A stretch of DNA of 64,000 bases from Asterias amurensis (taxonomy: Eukaryota; Echinodermata; Asteroidea; Forcipulatida; Asteriidae): positions 13,434,512-13,498,511 of the forward strand of contig NC_092665.1 in NCBI RefSeq assembly GCF_032118995.1. Direction: 5' to 3'. Below are positions 12,001 through 23,700 of this stretch, piece by piece (position 1 is the first letter of the stretch; each line of letters begins with the position of its first letter). Position numbers and translations under genes: made by a program. The notes beneath the pieces were generated by a model that was given only the letters and a program-made list of their open reading frames with translations, was not told the origin of the DNA and searched no databases.

Positions 12001-15000
12001 GACTTTTGGAGGTCTACGTGCGCAATACTGAGCATTTGCGGGCACGCTCATAAACACAAAAAAGGACCACTTGGTCTCGATAGTCTCCCATTATACAGGT
12101 GTATTTCGTACTGCAAGTGCAAAAAAAAATTAGCAGCAGTTCCTTTTCCATGCGCCACAAGTGTCTTTTTGACCTTTGTAAAGTGCGTTTTTTTATTATT
12201 TGCTTTTAAAATATTGCACTTTGCTACTGGTACACACAAATTGAAAATTTCAAAATGTCACATCTCACATAAAGTAGCCTGGTTGTACACACAAAACAAT
12301 TGTGCTGAGATATGACATTTTTGAATAGAACAATGTTGGTGTGCGATACAACATTTCAGTAAAATCAAGAAACACTGACTCACCAATTTTATAAACTTTC
12401 TTCTAGAAACGTATAAGTTTGTTGGTGTTAAGGAATTTTATGATATTAAACTTGTGCAGGCACAGCTGGAAGAGCAAGAGCGCAAGAGAAAAATAAAAGA
12501 GGCAGAGGACAAGAAACGGCTAGAAGACCAAGAGAGGTAGTCTAAAAATTACTTTTTCATTAAATTACTTTTTCATTACTTTTTTTCAATTCTATCTCCT
12601 TTTTTTATCAGTATGGTGGAGTTGATTTACTCTGGGTCCATTGACGCTTATTTTTGTGTGTATTTTATTCTGTATAAAATTAATCTTTGTAATGCTAGGT
12701 TTTTACTATATTGCTACTTTTTTAACTGCTTTTTTTTTTTTTTTTTTGATGTCAAAGGGCTGTTTTTGCAGCGAATGTTTTGCAGGAGTCGATCAACTAA
12801 TGCAACTTTGTTGTGGCGTCAAAATCTGTATTACACTCTAAAGCCAGTTCAAAATTCATGTGAATGCTTCGTGCGATGCGAATTTCATTATGTCACAAAG
12901 GGAAATGGAGCGCATACCGATTTTTGCGTCGCCAAAATTCGCTTCCCATTCGCAGGAAGTATGAACTGGCTTTATTCGTAGGAAGTATAGTCTGGGCTTA
13001 ATCAATTTGTTTCTTTAATTCATGCCTTTCAGACAGAAGCAGCAGCAGCTGTTCCAACAAAAACAGCTCCAGCAACTGAAGGAACAGCAGCAGCAGAATC
13101 AACAGAAACTACTGCAGCCGCAGCAACACGGTCAGCAGCAACCTGAACACCTGCTCTCTCCACCTCAACGGATCCCACAGTCACCCCTGCAGCAGCCAGC
13201 TACAGCCAGGACCACCCAGTCCCAGTATTTCCAGAGCCCACTCATTGGACATGCTCCTTCTCGTTCAACTGCAGCAGCAAGCCCGCAGCAGCAATCCACA
13301 CGCCATCCACCTTACCTGCAGATGCCAATCATGGCTTCACCAAGACAAACTCCAGTTAGCACCAGCAACTTCAGCTGCTCAACACCGAGCTATGCACCAC
13401 AGCTGTTTACACTCAAAATGCCCTCAGAATCTCCACTCAAAAAACAGGTTTAATTAAAACTCTGCTCTGTTTTTAATGCTTTAGAGTTCTCAACTTCACT
13501 TAAAATTTTCAGAGAAACAGATTTCGAATTTGAAATTTGGATGGAATGCAGTTGACTTGCACTGCTGAAAAATTTCGGAAGGTTTGTTAAAAAGGATGGC
13601 ATATGGTATTTCCACCCTTGGGCTTAGATTTGACAGAGCTTTTATGAAAAGTGTCTTCAGCACAAGACATGTAGATCGAAGAGCAGGAATTTCTTTATAT
13701 GTAGGAAAATAACGTCTGATTTTCTTCACCATGCATGCTGACATAAAAAGTCTGAATTTAGATAAAAGTAAAGAAAAGACATAAAAAGTCTTAATTCAGA
13801 TCAAACTGATCATCTCTGCCATTGTTTTCTTGTTTTTTCCCCCAAACCAGAGACAGCCTCAACCAAAGTTGCCATTAGCAATTGCAACTCAACCAGATGG
13901 TCGAGTACCACCACGCCAAGCAGTCCCTACTCGCAAAGGGGTTGAGGTACCAAGAGAGCAAGAGAGTCAGCAAGCAAAGCAAGTGAGCAGTCACACCAGT
14001 CAGATCAGAGGAGATGAACTAGCAAAAGGACACGTAGAGAGTGAGTTGTTGGTGGATCAACAGGGTGACAAGGAAATGATGGAAGAATGCCAGGAGATTT
14101 CAGTGGGAAGCAGTGGTAAGTGCGGGTTGCCTTTTTAAGATGGGCTGTCAAGGGCTGATAATCTCCCTTAATAGGGAAACTTGTTCCCTAAAATATCTCC
14201 CTTGTTCAGAACTACTTGACAAAAACACTGTTTTTGATCAGGTAGACCAATTCCAAGCTCAAATGACACATAAAATGTTATGGGTAAAAGTGGATTTCTG
14301 CTTATAGCAATTCCAGCGCAGCCAAGTAGCCCAAAGCAATTACAGACAAAATAAAAAAATGGAATAGACTTTTAAATTCCTGCCATTATCTTGCGACAGA
14401 CACTGTGGAGAATCCTCCACAAACCCCCATCGAGGAGGATCCCCATGCTGAAGACCCAAGTGAAGTAGCCGCCAGAGCCTTTCAGCCTCCTATGAGCCCC
14501 TTCGACTTGGAGGCTCACTTCCAGAACCTCAATGAGATGACCAAGTCACCAGGTTTCACATTCTCCTGCAGACCGATGTTCAGCGGAGAAGATGAAAACG
14601 TAAGTAGAGCCATCTTTTATCCAGCAAAGTCCACAAAACACAACTCATCAAACAGTCTTAAAGGCACTGGACACTATTGGCTACTACTCAAAATACTTGT
14701 TAGCATCAAAACTTATTTGGTAACGAGCAATGGAGAGCTGTTGATAGTATGAAACATTGTGAGAAACAGCTACCTCTGAATGAACTTAGTTTTTGAGAAA
14801 GAGGTAATTTCTCACTCAAATATTAGAGTTCATGCCTAAAGCCTTTTTGAGGCATCTATAAAGGCAACAAGGGTATTGTGCAACAACGGTATTTTTTCTT
14901 TCATTATTCTCTTGCAACTTCAATGACCAATCAAGTCCAAGTTTTCACAGATTCTTTTTTTTATGCATATCTTTGGATACACCAAGTGAGAATACTGGTC

Positions 15001-15353
15001 TTTGACAATTACCAACGGTTTCCAGAGACTTTAAGAATCAAAAATTTTATTTCAAATTTTAGGATGACGTATCTGAGATATCACGTCCAAGTGCTGCGCG
15101 GTCCTCGGCAGACAGCTTTAGCTCTCAGTTCTTACAACCATTCTTCAAACAGCCTGATGAGAGTCCAATGGAAGCCGGCCCATCAAGACCACAAGAGGGC
15201 GGTATTTTATCGCTTTTTGGTGGGGGTCAAGGTGAGGTCAATAAAACCAAAGATGACCAAGAAGAATCTCCAGCCACACCTTTTAGTTTCAACTTCAGTT
15301 CCAGTTCCCCAAACGTCAAAAGTCCTTCCACAAAAAGTTTCTGTCTTTTCTAA
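9016..15353 (+). CDS. SIX6OS1: SIX6OS1-like coiled-coil protein (probable synaptonemal complex central element protein)
   Basis: Exons: 9016-9085, 9316-9372, 10091-10211, 10609-10698, 10952-11154, 11553-11595, 11837-11978, 12460-12536, 13033-13447, 13851-14115, 14400-14599, 15063-15353. All junctions are GT-AG and in phase, giving 657 residues; human SIX6OS1 is 587. The N-terminal 300 residues are charged coiled coil, including HYESIWEQYKAKYEEREAAV and an FRSRNQWIIKI segment, which resemble the mammalian protein's QY..KY..... and KFRVP..TKW blocks. A Gln-rich low-complexity exon follows, then an acidic Pro-rich region. The C-terminus repeats aromatic motifs (SPGFTFSC, TPFSFNFSSSSP) and ends SFCLF, like the F/S-rich SIX6OS1 end. 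Family members bridge SYCE1 and other central-element proteins in meiotic chromosome synapsis. The name rests on remembered motifs and architecture; another coiled-coil family is possible. The gene structure is firmer than the name. Confidence 0.68.
10435..10625. mobile_element. Family B inverted-repeat element
   Basis: Has the left end (CAATTTCATAAAGCAGCTTA) and core (ACCATGTCACATGTACAATT) of family B; the right end is degraded. It runs up to the splice acceptor of exon 10609-10698 of the SIX6OS1-like gene. Confidence 0.55.
12843..12999. mobile_element. Family D palindromic element
   Basis: AAGCCAGTTCAAAATTCATG at the left, TTCGCAGGAAGTATGAACTG near the right, GTGACGC-like inner part. Lies in an intron of the SIX6OS1-like gene. 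Confidence 0.65.
14658..15034. mobile_element. Family A MITE
   Basis: Starts TTAAAGGCACTGGACACTAT; ends ACCAACGGTTTCCAGAGACT followed by TTAA. Interior GAGAGCTGTTGATAGTATGA is typical of the subfamily lacking the GAGACCTCAAG hairpin. Confidence 0.75.
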
Positions 15354-15937
15354 ATTCATGAGTGAGTGGAGTATGTTGTTATTGATTGTTGATACAAGTT
15401 TGCTTTTGGATTATGACTTATTGAACTGTTCCGATTATAATCCCTTTGTGAGTTACATTTGAACGATGCCTGGTAGAGCGCTTTGTTTAATTGGATTTGG
15501 AATCTTCTTAAAAGATGTTTTTGAAATGTTGCTGTTTCAGTGTTGCAATTTTAACTTTGAAGTGTATAGTATTATTCATAATAAAGCTTGGTATTTTTGG
15601 GGAAGACTTGAGCTGTTGAACGATTCATTAAATGAAAAAGACAAGGTTGCACAGTTTTCATGTTCAAGCAATTGAAATAACTTTTAATTTGTGAATAAAA
15701 TTTAATAATGTATGATAGATGTACTATTTACATGGACAATCATATGGTTATGTTTATTATTTCAAATAATTTATTGCCAAATTTGAAGAAATTCATGATT
15801 GAGTGTGAAGCAACATGCAATGCAATAAACACTCAAGACATAAGAATGCTATAAACTTCAAGATCGTTTAAGATTGTTGACTATTCAAATTGGTAAAATA
15901 AGACTTTAACCTATACAACCCCAGCACATACCCCAAC

Positions 15938-16105
15938 ACAGTTCATACCTCCTGCGAATGCGATATGAATTTTGACGTCACAAATTTGCAACGAATAGAT
16001 TGCATCAGTTGAGCTTTGCTGCGAAATGTGACGTCAAATGTGACTCCTGCGAAATGTGACGTCAAAATTGGTTCCGCATTCGCAAGAAGTATGAACCAGG
16101 CTTTA
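15938..16105. mobile_element. Family D palindromic element
   Basis: TTCATACCTCCTGCGAATGC at the left; CGCATTCGCAAGAAGTATGA at the right. The inner ATTTTGACGTCAC/GTGACGTCAAAATT arms are partly duplicated. Confidence 0.7.
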
Positions 16106-16388
16106 GGGCCAATTTCATAAAGCTGTTAAGCAGAAAACACTGCTTAGCCATAATTTTCAAAATTAGTTGGTAACCAGTTAAAATGAGTTAAACTTTATGG
16201 AAATTGATCTGATAACCTGTTTTAGATAAGCAAGATTTGTCTGTGCCTGGCAATTTTTTTGTGCTTGAAGGCTTTTTGAATTTGGGTCAATGCTTTTATA
16301 AAATAGACCAATTATTTTGCTTGACACTCTCCAGGTACAGTTCATTGTTTTGAGTTTGTTAATAGATTATTTCACCGTAAAAAGTATG

Positions 16389-16780
16389 TTAAAGGCAGTG
16401 TACACTATTGGTAATTACTCAAAATAATTGTTAGCATAAAACTTTTCTTGATTATAAGTATTCAAATGGGGAGAGGTTGATGGTATAAAACATTGTGAGA
16501 AATTGCTCCCTCTGTAGAAAGGTAGTTTTTGAGAAATAAGTGATTTTCCATGAATTTAATTTCAAGACCTCAGATTTAGAATCTTAGGTCTCGAAATTAA
16601 GCATCTGAAAGCACACAACTTCTTGTGACAAGGGCGTTTTTTTCTTTCATTATTATCTCACAACTTCGACGACCGATTGAGCTCAAATTTTCACAGGTTA
16701 GTTGTTTTATGCATATGTTGAGATACACCGACTGTGAAGACTAATCTTTGACAATTATCAATAGTGTCCACTGCCTTTAA
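16389..16780. mobile_element. Family A MITE
   Basis: TTAAAGGCAGTGTACACTAT to ATAGTGTCCACTGCCTTTAA, with the central hairpin AAGACCTCAGATTTAGAATC and its complement. TTAA is present at both ends. Confidence 0.85.
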
Positions 16781-17727
16781 TTTCTACAAACCCTACAACA
16801 GACTATCAATAAATCTTTCTCTTGAAAATAAACTAAAGGCACTTTTTGAAGCATGGAATGAGTAGACATGCAGGTGTACTTGCTATACAAAGGCAAAACA
16901 ACTTTTAAAAATGGAACAACGGTGAAAGACTTTGTTGCTGTGAGGCATCGGTAAGGAAAAATACAAAAGGTAGAAAACAATCTTCATATATCATGCACAA
17001 TGCCGACTTGCAACATAAACCTCATTTAGTCATGCAGAAATAATATTGGATACAATATCCCTATTTTCATTATTTTCTTATAAACCCAACAGCACAGTTA
17101 CATGTACCAGATCAGACATGCAACTTATCAGCGGATCAAAGGATTTCCCCCTTTTTTTTGGAAATTTTGTGCCAATGAAAATTAAAACGTAACCACAATA
17201 TTTGTTTGTCCGAGGCAGTTTCCTCTTTTTATAATTACAAGTTCCATGTCTGTTGTTTGTGCCGCAGAGTTCCATTTTGTGGGTACTGCCAGAGCAACTG
17301 CAAAAACTGTCATGACCCAACTCACCTGGCGTCACCATCGCGACAATCTTAGAAGCACCCTTTTGACAGTTGACGTCCCTGTGTTTTATACATTTTAGGC
17401 CATGCAGCGTTTACTTGTTAACCGTAATCTTTACGCTCAGTTTGACTCCCAAAGTGGCATTGGCAAGCAGGGCGGACAGTAGCCACATGTGACGTTGATA
17501 GAAGCAGGCCTGGTGTGGCAGGAGATTCTGTCACCCCATGCAGCGAACTGTTCAAACTTCTTCCGATACTGCCCTCTTTTGAATCCTCCACCAGCCATTG
17601 TTAATTTCCCATTTGGGGGGCAGAATCTCCAGGAGACAGATTTCCCTGAAACACCGAAGTGGAGAATCAGTAAAGAGTGCCCTCGGTGGCTCCTGCACAG
17701 CACATCGTGGGTGAAGATTCTACACCC

Positions 17728-20700
17728 TTACGATGCCTCGTCGTTCAAGAAGGATACACACACTTGATCTTTACTCATGAGGAGTATTGCGTTACCATCG
17801 GGATGCCACTGCAACCAGTTCACTTGGAAAGTAGCTGTTTAATAAACAAAAATATTAATAATACTGAGCTGTGAAAAAAAAACAGCCAAATGCAGAGCTG
17901 CCAACATTTGCCTCTTGCAAACCGGGAGATTTCATACAACAATCAAGGAGATATTTAGGATTACATTCAACATAACCTATTACCAAGGAGAAAATGCATT
18001 GGTGCCCTTGCCCTTTCAAAAACAAAGCATACAGGCCTGCCAGGGTTCAACAGTGAATTTAAAGACAAAGGGGGTTTGGGTTGGAGGGAAGGTTCTGGTT
18101 TGACCACAAACGAGCAATGGGGGACTTTAAATGGTCCTTTTTCACAGTACTGCGCGTGCTTGGAACTACGTGCACAAAGAGCCACAAAAAAGGACCGTTA
18201 TGTCTGCTGCCGCCAGCATCTCCAAAGTCCCCTTGTCAACCCATTTCTTTTTAACTTACCCTCAGCAGGTACTTCAACCGATACACATCCAGCCGGAGAC
18301 CACATGTACAGTTTATTATTGCCTGTACATATTGCAAGCCTGGATTTATGTGGGTCCCATTGTATACCTAATACAAACATAAACAAAAGCAAGACACAGT
18401 CAGTGGTTTAACAGAATGCAGAATGTAATGGATTTCATTTCAAAACGGTCTGGATCCATTTTCATAAAGCTGCTGAAACACAAAAAGTAGCTGAGCATAA
18501 CAAAATTATGCTTACCAGAGTAAGGTTACCGGCCAAACTACCATGTCACAAGTACAATTTGTGACTGCTATCCTGCTCAATTCTGCTAAGCAGGAAACTG
18601 CTAAGCACTATTTTTTGGTTAAGCAGCTCTATGAAATTGGGCCCCTGAAGCATGCACATTGCCGATGTGGTTAAGAGCATCAGACTCGTAGCGCTGATGT
18701 TTCTAATCAACAGAGTGTGGCTTTGAGGCTTGGTCATGACAATTAACCATAATATTGCTGTGTCTTTTGGATGGGACGTTAAGCCGTAGGTCCCGTGTGT
18801 TGTATATTGCCATAAATGAACCCTGTTCACATATTATCTTAAACAGAAGGGGTTTGCCCCGGTGTTCCTGGTTTGACTGGCTGCATATTGCACCATAACA
18901 CCATGTAAAACCATACCTCGTACTATGTAAGGTTTAATACTTCAAAACGTAGATCTGCAGGATAAATACTGTAAGGCTTAGAAACAAAAGTATTAAGCAC
19001 GGGATAAATGTAAAGTAATATTATTATTAATACTTACATCTGATTGAATTGACTTGGAGTAAGAGCACAGCTTGGCTTAGTTTCTGTACGTCCCATATCC
19101 ACAGTGCATTAGGCATGTTATCTATAAACATAAAAGAACATTATCGATATCAAAACTAGCAAAACAAAAACTTGTGGTTTTTTCCATCACCACATCTACT
19201 TCAAAGTAAGATGACTCTCAAAATACTTTATACAATCCAAAGAAAGCTGCTGAAGCTGTTCTAAAACCAGGTAAGTTTTTATTTAACATCTATTGTAAGT
19301 TTTGATTTCCATAAGTTTTAAGGGTGGTTACCAAACGTATACCTTCCCATGAATAAACAAATACAAATGAACGAATGATTGAATGAAACTGAATGTTTTA
19401 AAGCCATTATACACTTTCGGTAAACAGTATTGTCCAAGTCCCACACTTTGTGTATCACAACTTATATATAAAATAACAAACATGTGGAAATTTAGGCTCA
19501 ATCGGACATCGGAGTCCGCAGAAAATAACGGGAAAACCCGCTCCTGTTTTCGCGCGTTTCGCCGTGTCATGACATGTGTTTATAACAAATCCGTAATTCT
19601 CGCTAACGAGAATTTATATTGTTTTACCGTTTTTCTCAAAAAGTAAAGCATTTCATGGACTAATATTTCAAGTGAAGTCTTTCACCATTACCTTCTGTAA
19701 ACCCTGTAAGTTATTTGTAAATAATTTTTTTTTTTTTCTGTACTGAAAGGGTCCAATGGCTTTAGGAGGTAGAGATTTCCTATGGGACTTACCGTTCTTC
19801 GAGGCCATGTATCTGTTATCAGGACTGAATGAGAGTTGACCGACTCCAACTTTAGGGTTGGCTTTATCCGGGTCTGGCTTGACCACTGGGATTTGAATTG
19901 ACCCATCAGTCAGAACCTCATCTGTGAAAATTGGGGTAAGATTGAGACGGTAAGCTCAGGAGGTAAGAGTGCTGAACCAGAGCAAGTTTCTGGGTGATAT
20001 AAATGGACCAAATTTATAACGTTTCATAGACTAGATATGTATATTTGGTTTGCGGTAACATCATGTGTAAATTTTCTTCTTGGGTAGATTATGTTCTTTG
20101 AGAACTTGTCTTGCTGTATATTCTATTACAGCGGTGTCAATTTTTCGGCATTCAGGAGACTTTGCTACTACCGAGGAGTATATTTTTGGAATTTGGGAGA
20201 CTTCTCTATCTCAGAGTAGGTTTTTTGGAACTCGGTATACTCAGCACAGAAAAGAACTGTCCTGCTCTTTGTTTACTACCTGGGGGAAGGTAGGAAATTG
20301 GCCGGGACTACTACTATCGCTTAGTGGATAATAGATAGTTCCCATAGATACTTCCAAAGTGCTCAACAATTTTCTACGCAGCCAAGTGAATCATCAATCA
20401 ATCATGCCAGAAACTTGGAAAACTCCTATGTGTTCACGTGGCATTTACGCATAATGCATCGGTCAATAAGTGACTTAAATTTGCCCTTAAAGATGGCCGA
20501 CACAAGAGCAGTTTAAGCGGCAGATATTACTTGCAATTTACTGTTAAAGCAAAAAAAAAAAGGTACCAGTCACAGATGGTATATGTGACATGGTATTTTG
20601 GCCAAGTACTTATTCTGGTAAGCATAATTTTGTTGCACTTAGCTACTTTTTGTAAGCATACAGTTGACAGGGATCTACTTGGGTGTTATGTAATTGAAAG

Positions 20701-23700
20701 CAATGCTGCTGCTGTTAAATAGCGACCATTTCTTGGATTGTCTCCTCCAACTTACATTTACTTTGTACGCTGAACATACTAGTGTCTGGCCTCCAGTTGG
20801 CCTGGCTACTGACTCCCCGTCCACTTTCTCTAACGAGCTGGGGTCTCTTCTCAACTTCTTTGTAGATTACCTGAGATTGTTTTCAAATAACACCCTGCCA
20901 TTATGTTACTTGTAGACACATCTATTCACATTGTGAACATGCATGGGACAGGATTTTACACAAGGCTTGGATTCAACAGGGCCCAATTTCATAGAGCTGC
21001 TAAGCACAAAAATTTGCTTAGCATGAAATTTCTTCCTTGATAAAAACAGGATTACCTACCAAATTTCCACGTGAGTTTCATGATAAGCAAACGACAGCTA
21101 AACACCAGTAACAAGCAATATGCAACAAATGGAAATATGGTTGGTAATCCTGTTTTTATGAAGAAATATATTTCATGCTAAGCAAATTTTCTTGCTTAGC
21201 AGCTCTATGAAATTGGGCCCTGATGTTGCAGAACCTGCTGCTCAGAAAATATAGAATTCAAACTGTCTCTACAATCCCTTCCATATCTCGCTGGGCCCCC
21301 CGTCCCAGTTCAATGTTAGCTAGCCCGACACAAGCACAAAGCAATCAATAATGATCATGTAAACAGCCATTTCAGATTGAGACATTTCTCAAGAAACTTG
21401 TCACTATTTAAGACCCAGTATACATGTATACACCTTCGCTCTTCTTCCATCGCTCATTTCCAGCTTTCCCAGGGACACCGCACCACGACAAGCTATGGCG
21501 TTCGTGCTTTTCCGGTCATTGCTCCAACACTTCACTCCGGAACAATCTACCCAACAACATTCAAGAAGCAACTTCATTGGTTACCTTTAAATCATTACTT
21601 AAACCTGTCTGTTTTGTCAATCTGATTAGTTTGATTTGGCTATAGCGCTTTGAAACATAGGACTTAAGCACTCTATAAAGATTGTAAATATTTTTTTATT
21701 TTATTTTTTATCAAAAGGATTCACTCCAAATACTCACCACTGAGCTGCTGTCAACTGTGGTGGGATGAGGATGCTCTACAACTCTCTTCCAAGTCACATG
21801 ATTCAACACACGGATCTACAAATGAGGAAAATCAAGGTCATTTCTTTCTTCAACTGAGGCTCGGTTCATACTTCTGGCGAATGCAAATGCGAATGCGCTA
21901 TGAATTTTGACGTCACATGGCTGTTTTCGAAGCCTGACTGATGACAACGTTTGTGACATTGGACTACTCACCTTTTGATCAAAGCTTCCGATGGCAAGAA
22001 ACTGGCTACTTGGTGACCAGGCAATAGACTTGATACCTAATGCATATTCATAAGCCTTGAAGGTCGCTAGGCAACGCCCATCCACAGAGTAAAGCAAGAC
22101 ATTGTACTGTGAGAAAATGAAAACCATAAAAAATAGCTTATCGTAACAAACAGTTTTTCCACCATACACAACCCGTACAGTTGAGTGGCTTTAATAGATG
22201 GATTGTGCATGATGTCTTTGACCACCCTCTTTGATGAAACGTGCATGGGTGAAAGGCTATCATTGGCCGAGAGTTGTGCGCAGCGCGTACACACGTGCAC
22301 TTTGCCACTGTTTGTCATCAAATATGTCGGTCGATGACGCTATGTACAATCCATTTATTGGTTGATAAAGTTCCTTGGAAATTATAAAAACAGTAGGATA
22401 TGGAGGTCAATGACGCTATGTGCAGTCCATTAATTGGTTGATCAACTTCCTGGGAAATGTTACAAACAGTAGGATGGTTAAAAATGAAAATATCACAATA
22501 AATAAACTGTTGTATTTGAATTGATGATAGAGCCTTACCTCTAGCAGAGAATCCCATACACAGAGTACACTGCCATCAGGAGACCATTCCAGACCAGCCA
22601 TATCTCGAGTATCCGTTTCAAAATGCTGCCAAAAACAAAAACACATCCAACAAATTTTCAGAGTCATCAGCAAAGTTGTGCATATTGAAAACCATAGTTT
22701 AAAATGAAAATGTTCATAATAACTAGTTCTTATAGCGCATTTCACAATAACCACATCAATGCAATTTACATTAATGGTTATTCGTCGATAACATTCATGT
22801 GATCTCTCTCAGCTCCCTGGGGAGTACATACAGCCCTGGTCTGCCGTGGCGCTCCAGTTGCTTTTTCAAACACAATATTAACCTCTACCCTCGCAGGTAC
22901 TCATTTATACCCTTTGGTGAAGAGAAGTAATTATAGGAAAGCATGTTGCTTAAGTGTCATAACCCAGATTCAAATCCACACTGGGATGACTTAAGTCCTG
23001 GTCACACAGGCTCCAATAACAAGAACTAAAAACGAGAAAAATAAAAATGCACGCCCTCCATTGGTTGAATGAGCGTGGGCCTATTCTGCGTGAAACATTT
23101 CAACCAATCAAGGACATGCATTTTTATCATTCTCATGTTTGTTCTCATTGTCGGGGCCTGTGTGACTTGGCTGTTAACCACCTGAACTTGAATTTGACGT
23201 TCTAAACCACTCCGCCATGACACCCTTTATGAAAGTTTTCCCTGATTCAGTACATTTTGAGCTTGGCTCACCTTAACCAACTGCCACGTATTACAAGCAA
23301 AGACACTTATGAAGTCTTTGCAGTCTCTCCTCTCCGCCAGCGCCAAATACTTCCCATCTTTACTAAAATGCATTGCTTTAATAAAACAAAAGTATTTATG
23401 TTTCATTAACATCTCCGAAACCTCCACATCTAAAACCAGTTTATACAGGGAGAACAATGGTGCTCGATCAGATACTACTTTTCCAGTATTAAGTGTTCTG
23501 GGTTACATAGCTCTTTATTTGAAGGGATCTGAAAGTGTTTATTTGTGTAAAACTTCGTAAGGGTTTACAAGTGCTGCACTAGTTTCAGCAGCAACTGACA
23601 GAAACAACGGAGCAAACCCCTTCCCTTAAAGAAAAGTGTAACTGGGTTCTTTTACCAGCATTCCAAAATTACACAAGACCAATCGCTTTACTTTCCATCT

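Larger units (their letters stand above)
15354..17727. other. Convergent intergenic region between the SIX6OS1-like gene and WRAP73
   Basis: The 3' untranslated region of the plus-strand gene comes first, with an AATAAA at 15694-15699 and a weaker ATAATAAAGC near 15580. Next come two short MITEs (15938-16105 and about 16108-16250) and a full family A element (16389-16780). The remainder up to 17727 is probably WRAP73 3' UTR or spacer. No coding region is supported. Confidence 0.55.

Noticed and set aside
12613..12981. Open frame of 122 codons rich in Phe, Tyr and Cys
   Set aside because: Lies in an intron over poly-T and a family D element; composition is that of AT-rich noncoding DNA.
14878..15462. 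Open frame of 194 codons on the plus strand
   Set aside because: It crosses a family A MITE and overlaps the last SIX6OS1-like exon in another frame; no domain is visible.
20761..20790. Possible 17-base WRAP73 microexon ending GTACAAA before GTAAAT
   Set aside because: Splice signals look plausible but the reading phase does not join to the next exon.
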